From positions 744,001-808,000 of the forward strand of contig JAWKVX010000002.1 of the NCBI GenBank assembly GCA_041397825.1: DNA of 64,000 bases, given 5' to 3'. The notes beneath the pieces are model-generated. The model was not told where the DNA came from, searched no databases, and saw only the letters and a list, made by a program, of their open reading frames with translations. Shown here in pieces: positions 25,840-34,679 of the stretch. Positions within the stretch are counted from its first letter, which is position 1. The number at the start of each line of letters is the position of its first letter. The translations under genes and the position numbers were made by a program. The stretch is from JANNSX01 sp041397825. GTDB lineage: Bacteria > Pseudomonadota > Alphaproteobacteria > Rhizobiales > Hyphomicrobiaceae.

Positions 25840-26799
25840 TCACTCTGGCATCGCCGAGCGCAGCCGGGCGGCCGCGCCGAGGAGAGCGGGGGCTTCGGCG
25901 GTGATCACAAAGACAGGGATGGGTCTGACGAGCCCGGACATCCTCCCCATCGACTCGAAGGCGTGCCGGAAACGTCCGTCCGCCAGCAGATCGAGCATCC
26001 TCGGCGCGATGCCGCCACCGATGTAGATGCCGCCATCGGCGCGGAGCAGCATGGCTGCGTTGCCGGCGACCCGCCCGAGCCAGGTGATGAAGTGCCCGAC
26101 GCTCTCGACCGCGATCGGATCGGCGCCGGTGCGGGCCCTCTCGACGATGTCTGCCGGCTCGGGCGCCCCCCCGGCCCGAGGGGCGCGCTTGGTGCATTGG
26201 CGGTAGATGGCCGCAAGGCCAGGTCCGGAGATGGCGTTCTCGACCGGGATGTGACCGTCGGCGTCGGCAAGGCCTTCGGCAATGCGGGCTTCCTCCAGAC
26301 CGCGGATCGGCAGACTGATGTGACCAATCTCGCCCGGTAGGACGCGTGGCGGTCGGCCGGGAACGAGAGTCGCGCCGCCAAAACCGGTGCCCGGGCCGAG
26401 CACGATCCTGACGCCGTCCGGACGAGCGGGGCGGCCACCCAGCTGGACGAGGTCGGCGGTGTCGATCTCGGGTAGCGACAGCGCCAGGGCCTCGAAGTCG
26501 TTCAGTACTGCGAGCCGGGCCAGGCCCAGAGCTTGCTGGAGGGTTTCCGGCTTGAAACTCCAACGACCGTTCGTCAGTGTGACGTGCCCGGCCTCGACCG
26601 GTCCCGCCATGGCGATGGCGGCGGCGCCGATCTCGGGCTCGCGCGCGATGACGAGATAGCTCCGGATGGCGGCCTCGATGGTCGCGAAGGCGCCCGTATC
26701 GAACGTCTGAGGCGCGCTGAGCCGCCCGGATGCCGGATCGGCGAGGGCAAAGCGTGCGTGTGTGCCGCCGATATCGGCAACGAGCGCCTGCCGCGTCAT
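25840..26799 (-). CDS. glk: Glucokinase (Glk family)
   Basis: The 319-residue kinase of the bacterial glucokinase family phosphorylates glucose with ATP. The ATP-binding motif is VADIGGTHARFALAD, followed by AGPVEAGHVTLTNGRW (sugar-binding region), LAVLNDFEALALSLP with the catalytic Asp, and VLGPGTGFGGATLVPG. GGIYIGGGIAPRML at the C-terminus fits. It sits in the minus-strand operon between the ABC permeases (22-base gap, GGGAG before the ATG) and the TMADH-like gene, where Dpp/Opp operons normally have the ATPase genes. Its link to amine metabolism is not obvious; it may be incidental. Confidence 0.93.
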   Translation of the reverse strand: MTRQALVADIGGTHARFALADPASGRLSAPQTFDTGAFATIEAAIRSYLVIAREPEIGAAAIAMAGPVEAGHVTLTNGRWSFKPETLQQALGLARLAVLNDFEALALSLPEIDTADLVQLGGRPARPDGVRIVLGPGTGFGGATLVPGRPPRVLPGEIGHISLPIRGLEEARIAEGLADADGHIPVENAISGPGLAAIYRQCTKRAPRAGGAPEPADIVERARTGADPIAVESVGHFITWLGRVAGNAAMLLRADGGIYIGGGIAPRMLDLLADGRFRHAFESMGRMSGLVRPIPVFVITAEAPALLGAAARLRSAMPE

Positions 26800-26821
26800 G
26801 CGCTGGCTCCCGTCACCCTAC

Positions 26822-27706
26822 TCAGTCCTTCATCGAGATCTCGCGAATGCCGTCGGCGAGCAGGCTGAAGCCCACCACGAGCGACGACAAAGCGATGGCC
26901 GGTGCCAGCGCCATGTGGATCTGGCCGCCCAGCAGGTAGGAATAGGTGTCGCGGATCATGCCGCCCCAATCCGGGTCCGGTGGTCTGAGGCCGACGCCGA
27001 GGAAGCCGAGCACGCCGATAGTGATGGCCGTGTAGCCGGTTCTGAGGCAGGCATCGACGATGAGGGGCCCGCGGGCATTGGGGAGAATCTCGACCAGCAT
27101 GACATACCAGTCGGGCTCGCCGCGGATATGGGCGGCGGCCACATACTCGCGCTCGCGGAGCTCCAACGTCTGGCTGCGGACGAGGCGGGCGACCTGAGGC
27201 GAGGCAATGAAGGTGACGGCGGCGATGATGTTCAAGGCCGAGGGGCCGAACTTCATCATGATGATGACGTAGAGCACCAGCACCGGAAACGACAGGATGA
27301 TGTTGCAGACCTGCATGATGACCGCATCGACCCAGCCTCGATAATAGCCGGCGAGCAGGCCGAGCACGCAGCCGACGATGTAGCCGCAGAGCGTAGCGAA
27401 TGGCGCGACCGTCAGGACGACGCGCGAGCCCCATATGACGCGTGAGAGGATATCGCGGGCCTGATCGTCGGTGCCGAGCCAATGCTGGGCCGTGAAAGGA
27501 GGCGCCGCGACGCCGGAGTCGTAGATGTTGATATTTGGGTCGTAGGGGGCGAGCCAGGGGGCCAGGATCGCGACCACGATCCAGAACATGACGATCAGGA
27601 AGCCGGCCAGACCGACATAGCTCTCGCGCAGCAGCCCGATGCTCGCAATCCAGCCCGGCAGTTCCCATCTCGGCCTGGCGGCCGCGCCCACGGTTTCGAC
27701 GGCCAT
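26822..27706 (-). CDS. ABC transporter permease, DppC/OppC type
   Basis: The 294-residue inner-membrane protein has about six helices. Landmarks are the N-terminal WLAPYDPN, QHWLGTDDQARDILSRVIWG, and the cytoplasmic EAA loop with EYVAAAHIRGEPDWYVMLVE (EAA...G), which contacts the ATPase. It pairs with the DppB-type permease upstream to form a peptide/opine/nickel-family importer. GAGGAG lies before the ATG, 10 bases after the preceding stop. No ATPase subunit gene is in the window. Confidence 0.92.
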   Translation of the reverse strand: MAVETVGAAARPRWELPGWIASIGLLRESYVGLAGFLIVMFWIVVAILAPWLAPYDPNINIYDSGVAAPPFTAQHWLGTDDQARDILSRVIWGSRVVLTVAPFATLCGYIVGCVLGLLAGYYRGWVDAVIMQVCNIILSFPVLVLYVIIMMKFGPSALNIIAAVTFIASPQVARLVRSQTLELREREYVAAAHIRGEPDWYVMLVEILPNARGPLIVDACLRTGYTAITIGVLGFLGVGLRPPDPDWGGMIRDTYSYLLGGQIHMALAPAIALSSLVVGFSLLADGIREISMKD

Positions 27707-27715
27707 ATCGGCTCC

Positions 27716-28687
27716 TCAGCTGAAGCGAATGCGCGGGTTGAGCATCATGTAGGCATAGTCGCCGAGCATCTGTGACGTCACGACGATGAAGACCGCGAAG
27801 AGCGATGCCGCCTCGACCGTCGCCACGTCCTTGTAGAGAGCGGCGTCGACGAGCATGCGGCCAAATCCCGGCACGGCGAACACGGCCTCGACGACGACGA
27901 TGCTCGTGAATAGAAAGTTGAGCTGCAGCAGGATGGCGGTGAAGGGGGTGATCAACGCGTTTCGCATGGCATGCTTGGTGATGACTTCCCGGAACGACAT
28001 GCCTTTGAGGACGGCGGTCCGGATATAGGGCTGGGTCATCACCTCGACCATGGACGCCCTCACCATGCGCACCAGATAGCCGATGTAGTAGGCCATCAGC
28101 GTCATGACCGGCAGCACCATCTGCATCGGTATAGGCCAGACGGAGTCCGGCTCCATCGGCGCCGTGCCAGGCAGAATGCCGAGGCCCACGACGAAGATCG
28201 TCAGCAGAAAGGCGCCCATGGCGAATTCCGGCACGGAGGTCGTAATGGTGCTCAGCACCGAGATCGTTCGATCGAGCCGGGAGCCTTCGCGCATGCCGGC
28301 CAGCACGCCCAGGATGATCGACACCGGCGCAATGATGCCGAAGGCGACGAGCGTGATCAGGCCGGTCGTCCCGATGCGGTCCCAGATGAACGTATTGACC
28401 TGGGTCTTCCAGAGGGCCGAATAGCCGAGATCGCCCTGGAGGACGCCGGAGAAGTTTCCCTTATGATCGGGGATGACGCCGAGCCAGGAGGCATACCGAA
28501 CCAGGAAGGGCCGGTTGAGGCCGTGCTCTTCCTCGTACTTCTGCAGCTGAAGCTTGGTGGCAAATTGTCCGAGTGCGCTTCTGGCGACCGAGCCGGGTGA
28601 GAACTCGAACGTCATGAAGACTAGGAATGATACCACCAGCATGGTGAAGACGAGGCCGACGATCCGCTTGGCGAAGAATTTGAACAT
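27716..28687 (-). CDS. ABC transporter permease, DppB/OppB type
   Basis: The 323-residue inner-membrane protein has an N-terminal MFKFFAKRIVGLVFTMLVVS helix, FEFSPGSVA, and six predicted helices. The EAA loop is IRTAVLKGMSFREVITKHAM. The start at 28687 has GGAGAG about 10 bases upstream; the ATG at 28705 overlaps that site and is less likely. It is separated from the binding-protein gene by 149 bases carrying a stem-loop, and is followed by the DppC-type permease. Confidence 0.92.
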   Translation of the reverse strand: MFKFFAKRIVGLVFTMLVVSFLVFMTFEFSPGSVARSALGQFATKLQLQKYEEEHGLNRPFLVRYASWLGVIPDHKGNFSGVLQGDLGYSALWKTQVNTFIWDRIGTTGLITLVAFGIIAPVSIILGVLAGMREGSRLDRTISVLSTITTSVPEFAMGAFLLTIFVVGLGILPGTAPMEPDSVWPIPMQMVLPVMTLMAYYIGYLVRMVRASMVEVMTQPYIRTAVLKGMSFREVITKHAMRNALITPFTAILLQLNFLFTSIVVVEAVFAVPGFGRMLVDAALYKDVATVEAASLFAVFIVVTSQMLGDYAYMMLNPRIRFS

Positions 28688-28785
28688 CTTGCGTCGGCTC
28701 TCCATTCGGCATCGCGATCCCAGTAAGAAACCTAGGCCATGGTCACTCGCCTGTCATGCGCAAACTGCGCGATTCCGTAAATGAA

Positions 28786-28807
28786 ACGGGCGCCCGCAGG
28801 CGCCCGT
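28786..28807 (-). terminator. Stem-loop between binding protein and permease genes (attenuator-like)
   Basis: ACGGGCGCC (28786-28794) and GGCGCCCGT (28799-28807) form a perfect 9-base stem with a 4-base loop. On the minus strand it is followed by a short T-rich stretch (TTTCATTT). Such hairpins commonly lie between binding-protein and permease genes and lower expression of the permeases. It could also stabilise the 3' end of the binding-protein mRNA. Confidence 0.55.
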
Positions 28808-28836
28808 CCAAATCGTCTCGAGTTCGAGAGCCGCGC

Positions 28837-30480
28837 TCAGCCGCGCGACCACTCCCACGGGAAGATGTACTGCGTCGGATGGGCGGCGAAGCCCTTCACG
28901 TCCTTGGCCATCGCCTGATAGACGTTCTGCCAGACAGGCTGAACGATCGGACCATCCTCCTGCATGAGGATCTCGATCTCCTTCATGACCTCACGGCGCT
29001 TGTCGACGTCGAGGATGCCCTCAGCCTTCGTGAGCAGCTCGTCGAACTTCGGGTTCGACCACTTGCTCTCGTTCCACGGCACGCCGGTGCGATAGGCGAG
29101 GCCGAGCACCATGACGCCAAGCGGACGATGCGTCCACGCGGTCTGGGCGAACGGTGCCGTCTCCTTGTCCCAGATCTCCCAGTACTGGGCAGCGGGCAGA
29201 ACGGTGACCTTGATGTCGACACCGATCTCTTTCCACTGCTGCGCCATGTTGTTGGCGGCGCGCGCTTCCCACTCCGGATCGGCGATGCAGAAAAGCTCAG
29301 CGGAAAGCCCGGCCGCGCCGGCTTCTTCGAGTAGTTTCTTCGCTCCTTCGGGATCGTACATCGATTTGCCGAGATCGGCATACTCGGGATGCAGCTGCGC
29401 GACATGATGGTGCTCGGCCGGTGTGCCGTCGCCATCCAGCGACACCTGCACGACCTTGCCGGCGTCGATCGCCATGCGCATGGCCTTGCGGACGCGCGGA
29501 TCCTTCCACTGGTCGTGGATCGGTTGCATACGGGCAACCGCGGTCTGAGCGGTTCCAATGCCGTACAGCTCGACCCAGTCCATGGCGCGGACGGCTTTGC
29601 GTTGGGAAGGACCAACTTCCCACATGCCGTCGACCTGCTTGGACTGGAGCGCTGCGACCTGCGCGGCCGAATCGTCACCATGGTCGATGAAGACAACCTC
29701 GTCGAGTGCGCTACCACCAGCCCAGTAGTCGCCACGCTTCTTGACGACGCACTTCTTGCCGAGCTCGTACTCCACGAGGTCGGCCCAGCCGGTGCCGATC
29801 GAACCGACGCCGAATTTGCCCTCGGAGCTGGGGTGCAGAATGATCATCGGGTAGTGGAAGAAGTGCTCCGGCACCGCCAACTGTGCGTTGCGGGCATTGA
29901 GGCGGATCGTGTGATCGTCCACTTTCTCGATGGCGTTGGCATCCCAAATGGCATCGCCGGCATCGTTCATCAGGTAGCCCTTCATCAGGCCGAGAACGGA
30001 GGAACCGGTCGCCGGATCGAGCACGCGCTTGATGTTCCAAATGACATGATCGGCGACGAAGTCCTCGCCGTTGTGCCACTTGACACCCTTGCGCAGGTGC
30101 AGCGTCCAGGTCTTGAGGTCGTCGGAGGCTTCCCACTTCTCGCACAGCCACGGCTCGGTGACGTTGTCGGAGCGCGTGCGGGTCAGATACTCGACCACGT
30201 TGCGCGACATCATGGAGTCCTGGATCCACGAATAGGTGTGCGGGCTCTCGATCGGCTGCACGCGCATCGAAAGCGACACTTTCCCGCCGGCGGCACGCGC
30301 CGGTTTCGTGAAGCTGCCCGTCTCTGGCAGGCCAACGATCGAGTAGGCGGTCGCAGCCGACAGACCGAGGAGCGTCGAGGTACGCAGGAACTCGCGACGG
30401 CTGACTTTGCCGTCCTTGAACTGCTGTGCCAGCGTGGGCAGGTAGCTATGGGTTTTCTTCAGGTCGTCGCGCAAAGCCAT
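28837..30480 (-). CDS. ABC transporter substrate-binding protein, SBP_bac_5 (Dpp/Opp) family, Tat-exported
   Basis: The 547-residue protein has a long N-terminus with the twin-arginine signal VSRREFLRTSTLLGLSAATA, so it is probably exported folded by Tat. The mature part is a typical family-5 binding protein: NVVEYLTRTRSDNVTEPWLC, WTLHLRKGVKWHNGEDFVAD, and WEIWDKETAPFAQTAWTHRP. The start at 30480 has GGGAGGAAATC just upstream, which fixes it against a start 18 bases earlier. It is first in the minus-strand operon and opposite the second methyltransferase module. Substrate is unknown; the neighbours suggest a methylated or quaternary amine. Confidence 0.92.
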   Translation of the reverse strand: MALRDDLKKTHSYLPTLAQQFKDGKVSRREFLRTSTLLGLSAATAYSIVGLPETGSFTKPARAAGGKVSLSMRVQPIESPHTYSWIQDSMMSRNVVEYLTRTRSDNVTEPWLCEKWEASDDLKTWTLHLRKGVKWHNGEDFVADHVIWNIKRVLDPATGSSVLGLMKGYLMNDAGDAIWDANAIEKVDDHTIRLNARNAQLAVPEHFFHYPMIILHPSSEGKFGVGSIGTGWADLVEYELGKKCVVKKRGDYWAGGSALDEVVFIDHGDDSAAQVAALQSKQVDGMWEVGPSQRKAVRAMDWVELYGIGTAQTAVARMQPIHDQWKDPRVRKAMRMAIDAGKVVQVSLDGDGTPAEHHHVAQLHPEYADLGKSMYDPEGAKKLLEEAGAAGLSAELFCIADPEWEARAANNMAQQWKEIGVDIKVTVLPAAQYWEIWDKETAPFAQTAWTHRPLGVMVLGLAYRTGVPWNESKWSNPKFDELLTKAEGILDVDKRREVMKEIEILMQEDGPIVQPVWQNVYQAMAKDVKGFAAHPTQYIFPWEWSRG

Positions 30481-30707
30481 TGGATGATTTCCTCCCATTC
30501 CAGGCTCACTGGGGCAACCCTACAACAGCTGGCCTACCCCGCCAAGATGGGGTTAGCACCAAAATGCGGCGTTGCGCGGGCCCGATTGCGACATCGACCC
30601 GGTCTAGCGGCTGTCCGGCGCTTGCATGCCGGATCGGTCAGTCACGCACTCGACCGCCACGGGGCGCTGCGATAGCCTGATCTTCTGCCTGGATGGGGAT
30701 TTGGCGG
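30481..30707. promoter_or_regulatory. Divergent promoter region between transporter operon and second methyltransferase module
   Basis: About 230 bases between divergent starts. I see an imperfect inverted repeat around CTACCCC...GGGGTTAG near 30534-30556, but no clear -35/-10 pair. It is the natural place for an operator shared by both units, for example for the BetI-like regulator. Confidence 0.35.
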
Positions 30708-32267
30708 ATGGTCGAAGCGGTCAATCTGGCGCGACGGGGACGGAAGGGCCGTGAGCGGCGCTCGGCAGAGGCCGGCGTCGGAGGGGCGGTACCGCAACGG
30801 CCCTGGGGTCCGCTGCGCAATCCTTATCCGAAGGCGGAGCTGCTGGCGCCGGATCAGGTCGAAGCGATCCACGCCGCCGCGGTCCACATTCTCGAGGACA
30901 TTGGTGTCCGGTTCCTCTACGACCCGGCGATAGAAGTCTTCGCGAAAGCCGGCGCCTTGATCGACCGCTCGACACGCAATGTCCGGATCGGCCGGGAGCT
31001 CATTGATCAGGCCACGGCGAGTGCGCCGCAATATGTCACGCTCACGCCCCGGAATGCCGATCGTTCCGTCCGTTTCGGCGGCGACAGCCTCGTGACTACG
31101 ACCGTGCTAGGACCGCCCTTCTGCACCGACATCGACCGCGGTCGCCGGCCGGGCAATCTCGCCGACTTCTCGGATTTCGTCCGGCTCGGCCAGTATTTCA
31201 ACATCATCCATATGATTTCGGGCTCTCCGGTCGAGGCGCAGGATGTGCCGGTGCCGGTCCGTCACCTCGAGCAGACGCTCACGACGCTCAAGCTCGCCGA
31301 CAAAGTTCCTTACGTCTTCTGTCACTCTCGTCAGCGCATTCACGACGTGCTCGATATGATCGCCATGGCGCGCGGCGAGCCGCGTGAGGCGCTGATCGAA
31401 CGACCGGGCACGTTCTCGATCATCAACACGAACTCGCCACTGCAGTACGATTCGCCCATGGCAATGGGTGTCATGGAGCTCGCCTTCTACAACCAGCCGA
31501 GCATCATCACCCCATTCTCTCTGGCCGGCGCGACGATGCCGGTGACCCTTGCCGGCTCGCTCGCCATGTCGACGGCTGAGATGCTGGCTGGGCTTGTGCT
31601 CGCCCAGCTCGTGCGACCGGGTGCGCCCGTGGTTTCGGGGGCCAAGGTCACGAATGTCGATCTGAAGACCGGTGCGCCAGCGTTCGGCTCGCCGGAATTC
31701 TGCAAGACCATCCAGATGGGCGGCCAGATGGCCCGGCGCTATGGCATTCCCTATCGAGCCTCCAATTTCAATTCCTCGACGGCTGCTGATGCGCAGGCTG
31801 CCTACGAATCCGAGGCCTCGATCTGGGCCTCGATCACCGGCGGCGCCAACGTCCTCTTCCATGCCGCCGGCTGGCTCGAGGGCGGGCTCTGCTCCTCCTT
31901 CGAGAAATTCGCCCTCGACGTCGAGATGCTGCAATGGTTCGCCGCCTATCTCGAGCCGATGGAGATCAGCGAGGAGACGCTTGCCTTCGAAGAAATTCGC
32001 TCGGTCCCGCCGGGCGGGCACTATTTCGGCACCGAGCACACGATCGCTGCCTATAAACACGCCTTTCACAGCCCGCTGATCTCCTCGACGAAGAATTTCG
32101 GTCAGTGGGTCGAGGATGGCGCGAAGGATGCGACCCGACGGGCGCAAGAACTCTACAAGCATGCGCTCGCCGACTATCAGCCGCCGCCGATGGATCCAGC
32201 AATTTCCGATCAGCTCGAGGCCTTCGTTGCCAAGCGGAAAGAGGAGGGCGGCGCGCCGCTCGATTGA
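30708..32267 (+). CDS. MttB family (trimethylamine methyltransferase-like) protein, copy B, pyrrolysine-independent
   Basis: The 519-residue paralogue of the MttB-family gene at 22233-23771 has the same blocks: SIINTNSPLQYDSPMAMGVM, ITPFSLAGATMPVTLAGSLA, QLVRPGAPVVSGAKVTNVDL and PAFGSPEFCKTIQMGGQMA. The frame is free of in-frame TAG. The N-terminus is basic (RRGRKGRERRS). The ATG at 30708 is favoured over 30693 because GGGGA lies 7 bases before it. The C-terminal half keeps GGHYFGTEHTIAAYKHAF. It is 6 bases from a flavoprotein gene, mirroring the pairing of copy A. No corrinoid protein is nearby. Confidence 0.88.
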   Translation: MVEAVNLARRGRKGRERRSAEAGVGGAVPQRPWGPLRNPYPKAELLAPDQVEAIHAAAVHILEDIGVRFLYDPAIEVFAKAGALIDRSTRNVRIGRELIDQATASAPQYVTLTPRNADRSVRFGGDSLVTTTVLGPPFCTDIDRGRRPGNLADFSDFVRLGQYFNIIHMISGSPVEAQDVPVPVRHLEQTLTTLKLADKVPYVFCHSRQRIHDVLDMIAMARGEPREALIERPGTFSIINTNSPLQYDSPMAMGVMELAFYNQPSIITPFSLAGATMPVTLAGSLAMSTAEMLAGLVLAQLVRPGAPVVSGAKVTNVDLKTGAPAFGSPEFCKTIQMGGQMARRYGIPYRASNFNSSTAADAQAAYESEASIWASITGGANVLFHAAGWLEGGLCSSFEKFALDVEMLQWFAAYLEPMEISEETLAFEEIRSVPPGGHYFGTEHTIAAYKHAFHSPLISSTKNFGQWVEDGAKDATRRAQELYKHALADYQPPPMDPAISDQLEAFVAKRKEEGGAPLD

Positions 32268-32273
32268 CCAGGC

Positions 32274-34250
32274 ATGCCTACGGCCTTTCCCAGTCTCTTC
32301 AAGCCTCTTCAGCTACGCCACAAGACGCTCCGCAATCGCATCGTCTTCGGCGCTCACACCTCCAACATGGGCGAGAACGGGCTGCCCGGCGAGCGGCATC
32401 TTGCCTACTACCGTGAGCGGGCGCTGGGCGGCGCCGGCATGATCGTCGTCGAGCCCATTCCGGTGCACAAGACGGGTGTTTTGACTCGAGGCAACTTCCG
32501 CCACCAGGACGACAGCATCATACCACACTTCCGGCGTGTCACCGAGACGTGCCGGGCGCTCGGCGCGGTGATGATCCACCAGCTCTACCATGTCGGCCAG
32601 CACGGTGATTGGGACAACGTCCTCGAGGCCTACCCATCACCTTCCGGCTTGCCGTCATTCTATGATTCCTACGGATCGGCGGCGATGCCCGAGGCCCAGA
32701 TCGAGGAGCTCATTCAGAGCTTCATCGATGCAGCGCTTCGTGCCAAGGCGGCGGGTTTCGACGGCATCGAGGTGTTCGCGGCCTATCACGCCCTGGTCGA
32801 CCAGTTCTGGACACCGTGGAGCAATCGGCGCACGGACCGCTGGGGTGGCAGCTTCGAGAACCGCATGCGGTTCTCAGAGGCAATTCTCAGCGGCATCCGG
32901 CAGGCGGCCGGTGAGGATTTCATCATCGGCCTCGCGGTCAGCCAGGATCCCTCGACCGATCTTTATCTGTCGATCGACGCACTCGCCGAGATCGTCAGGT
33001 GGCACGACGAGCGGCGTCTGATGGACTACGTGACCTGCGGCAACGCCAGCTATTTCTCGTCCGGCGGGATCATTCCGAGCTTCCTCTTCGAGGATCGTGT
33101 CGGCGCGCCCTATGCGGAGGCCCTGAAGAAGGTTCTGACGCACGCCGTCATGCAGGCCGAGGCCAATATCCGGACACCCGATGCGGCCGAGGCTCTGATC
33201 GCCACGGGCCATGCCGACATGGTCTCGATCGTGCGCGGCCAGATCGCCGATCCGCATTTGGCGCGGAAGGCTGGCGAGGGGCGGCCTGAGGACATCAGGC
33301 CCTGCCTCACCTGCAATCAAGTTTGTCGCGGCCGGCGGGCTCGCGACTATTGGATCTCCTGTCTCGTCAATCCCTCGGTCGGACGAGAGGCGCAATGGAA
33401 CGGCGATCGACCCTTGACTGCCGCCAGGAGCCAGCGCGTGCTGGTCGTTGGTGGTGGCCCGGCCGGGCTCGAGGCGGCGCGGGTTGCGGCCGAGCGAGGC
33501 CATCAGGTGACGCTGGTCGAGGCAGCGAGCCGTCTCGGCGGCAATTTTCGGCTTGCGGGCCTGCAGCCCCGCCGTGGGCAAATCCTCGAGCTCTTGGATT
33601 GGTATGAGCGGCAGCTCTCTCAACTGCAAGTCAAGGTTGAGCTCAATCGCGTGCTCGAGCCGGACGAGGTCGAGGCGTTCGGGGCGGATCGGGTCATCCT
33701 GGCAACTGGGGCAGAGGCGGATGGCGCCGTCTTTCAAAAGGCCTTTGCCGCCAGGGAGACGATGCCGGGTGCGGAGCTTCCGAGTGTAGCGACCGTCGAG
33801 GCCGTCATGGCGGGCGAGATGCGGCCTGGCCAGCGGGTCGTCCTGCTTGACACGGACGGTGACTGGCGCGGTGTTGGCACCGCCTGGCATCTGGCAGAGA
33901 AGGGGCATGCGGTTACGGTCGTCACGCCCAAGGCGACGGTCGGCGCGATGCTTGCGAGGGTGAGCGGTGACGGCAAACTCCGGGCCAGGCTCAGGTCGCT
34001 CGGTGTCCGCTTCGTTGTCGAGAGTGCGGTTCAGTCCTGGGACGGCTCTGCCGCCAACATTGTCGATCTGCTCGGTGGCCCGACCTCTCGACTGGAGGCA
34101 GACACGCTCGTCACGGCCACCATCAATGCGCCGCGCCGCGAACTCGCTGAGGCGCTTGGCGATCGGGCGGTCAGCATCGGTGACGGGCTGGCGCAGCGCG
34201 ATGCCCAAGCTGCGATCTATGAGGGTCGCAAGGTGGCGCTGTCAATTTAG
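32274..34250 (+). CDS. NADH:flavin oxidoreductase / TMADH-like iron-sulfur flavoprotein, copy B (DgcA/N-methylproline-demethylase-like)
   Basis: The 658-residue protein shares the TMADH-like layout: FMN TIM barrel (about 1-340), 4Fe-4S cluster, then an FAD/NAD-type domain starting with VLVVGGGPAGLEAARVA. Cluster Cys: C344, C347, C351, C363 (CLTCNQVC...CLVNP), the CxxCxxxC spacing of DgcA-type demethylases. The active-site region where relatives usually have H-G-H reads AAYHALVDQFW, so the general acid pair seems changed. It is less like TMADH than copy A. Coupled to mttB copy B (6-base gap) and followed by a cupin 9 bases downstream. Likely oxidises an N-methyl group; substrate unknown. Confidence 0.87.
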   Translation: MPTAFPSLFKPLQLRHKTLRNRIVFGAHTSNMGENGLPGERHLAYYRERALGGAGMIVVEPIPVHKTGVLTRGNFRHQDDSIIPHFRRVTETCRALGAVMIHQLYHVGQHGDWDNVLEAYPSPSGLPSFYDSYGSAAMPEAQIEELIQSFIDAALRAKAAGFDGIEVFAAYHALVDQFWTPWSNRRTDRWGGSFENRMRFSEAILSGIRQAAGEDFIIGLAVSQDPSTDLYLSIDALAEIVRWHDERRLMDYVTCGNASYFSSGGIIPSFLFEDRVGAPYAEALKKVLTHAVMQAEANIRTPDAAEALIATGHADMVSIVRGQIADPHLARKAGEGRPEDIRPCLTCNQVCRGRRARDYWISCLVNPSVGREAQWNGDRPLTAARSQRVLVVGGGPAGLEAARVAAERGHQVTLVEAASRLGGNFRLAGLQPRRGQILELLDWYERQLSQLQVKVELNRVLEPDEVEAFGADRVILATGAEADGAVFQKAFAARETMPGAELPSVATVEAVMAGEMRPGQRVVLLDTDGDWRGVGTAWHLAEKGHAVTVVTPKATVGAMLARVSGDGKLRARLRSLGVRFVVESAVQSWDGSAANIVDLLGGPTSRLEADTLVTATINAPRRELAEALGDRAVSIGDGLAQRDAQAAIYEGRKVALSI

Positions 34251-34259
34251 GAGCAGAGC

Positions 34260-34676
34260 ATGGTGAAGCGTTCGAAGGTCAAAGCGCAAGCAGCGAGACC
34301 CGCTGTGAAATCCTCCGCGAGAAAGGCGAAGCCCAAGGTCATTCGCTTCGAGGATGTCCCGTTCAAGCCGCGCTTCGCCTATGGCGATCAGGCCCAGATC
34401 GGCAATGTCACGGGATCCGAGCAAGGCGCTGAATTCGGCTACGGCTTCGCACGCATGACCAATGCGAAGATCCCGTGGACCATCACCTACGACGAGATCC
34501 TGCTGGTCATCTCGGGCGTGCTGCGCGTTCGCATCGCCAGCAAGGTGCTCGAGGCCGGCCCAGGCGATTCGATCTGGCTGCCAGCCGGCACCGAGCTTGT
34601 CTACGAGTGCGAGAGTTGCCTCATGGCCTATGCCATACACCCGATCGGCGCGGCGCCGAGTGCGGCCAAGCGATAG
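34260..34676 (+). CDS. EutQ-like cupin domain protein
   Basis: The 138-residue protein has a very basic N-terminus (about 25 residues, Lys/Arg/Ala-rich) and a single cupin barrel: YDEILLVISGVLRVRIASKV, GPGDSIWLPAGTELVYE. The pattern resembles the EutQ family, which acts in ethanolamine utilisation as an acetate kinase-like or structural protein. Cupin metal-binding His residues are not obvious, so it may not be metal-dependent. GGAG lies 6 bases before the ATG. It is the last gene of the second methyltransferase module and might sense or bind an amine intermediate. Confidence 0.75.
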   Translation: MVKRSKVKAQAARPAVKSSARKAKPKVIRFEDVPFKPRFAYGDQAQIGNVTGSEQGAEFGYGFARMTNAKIPWTITYDEILLVISGVLRVRIASKVLEAGPGDSIWLPAGTELVYECESCLMAYAIHPIGAAPSAAKR

Positions 34677-34679
34677 GCG

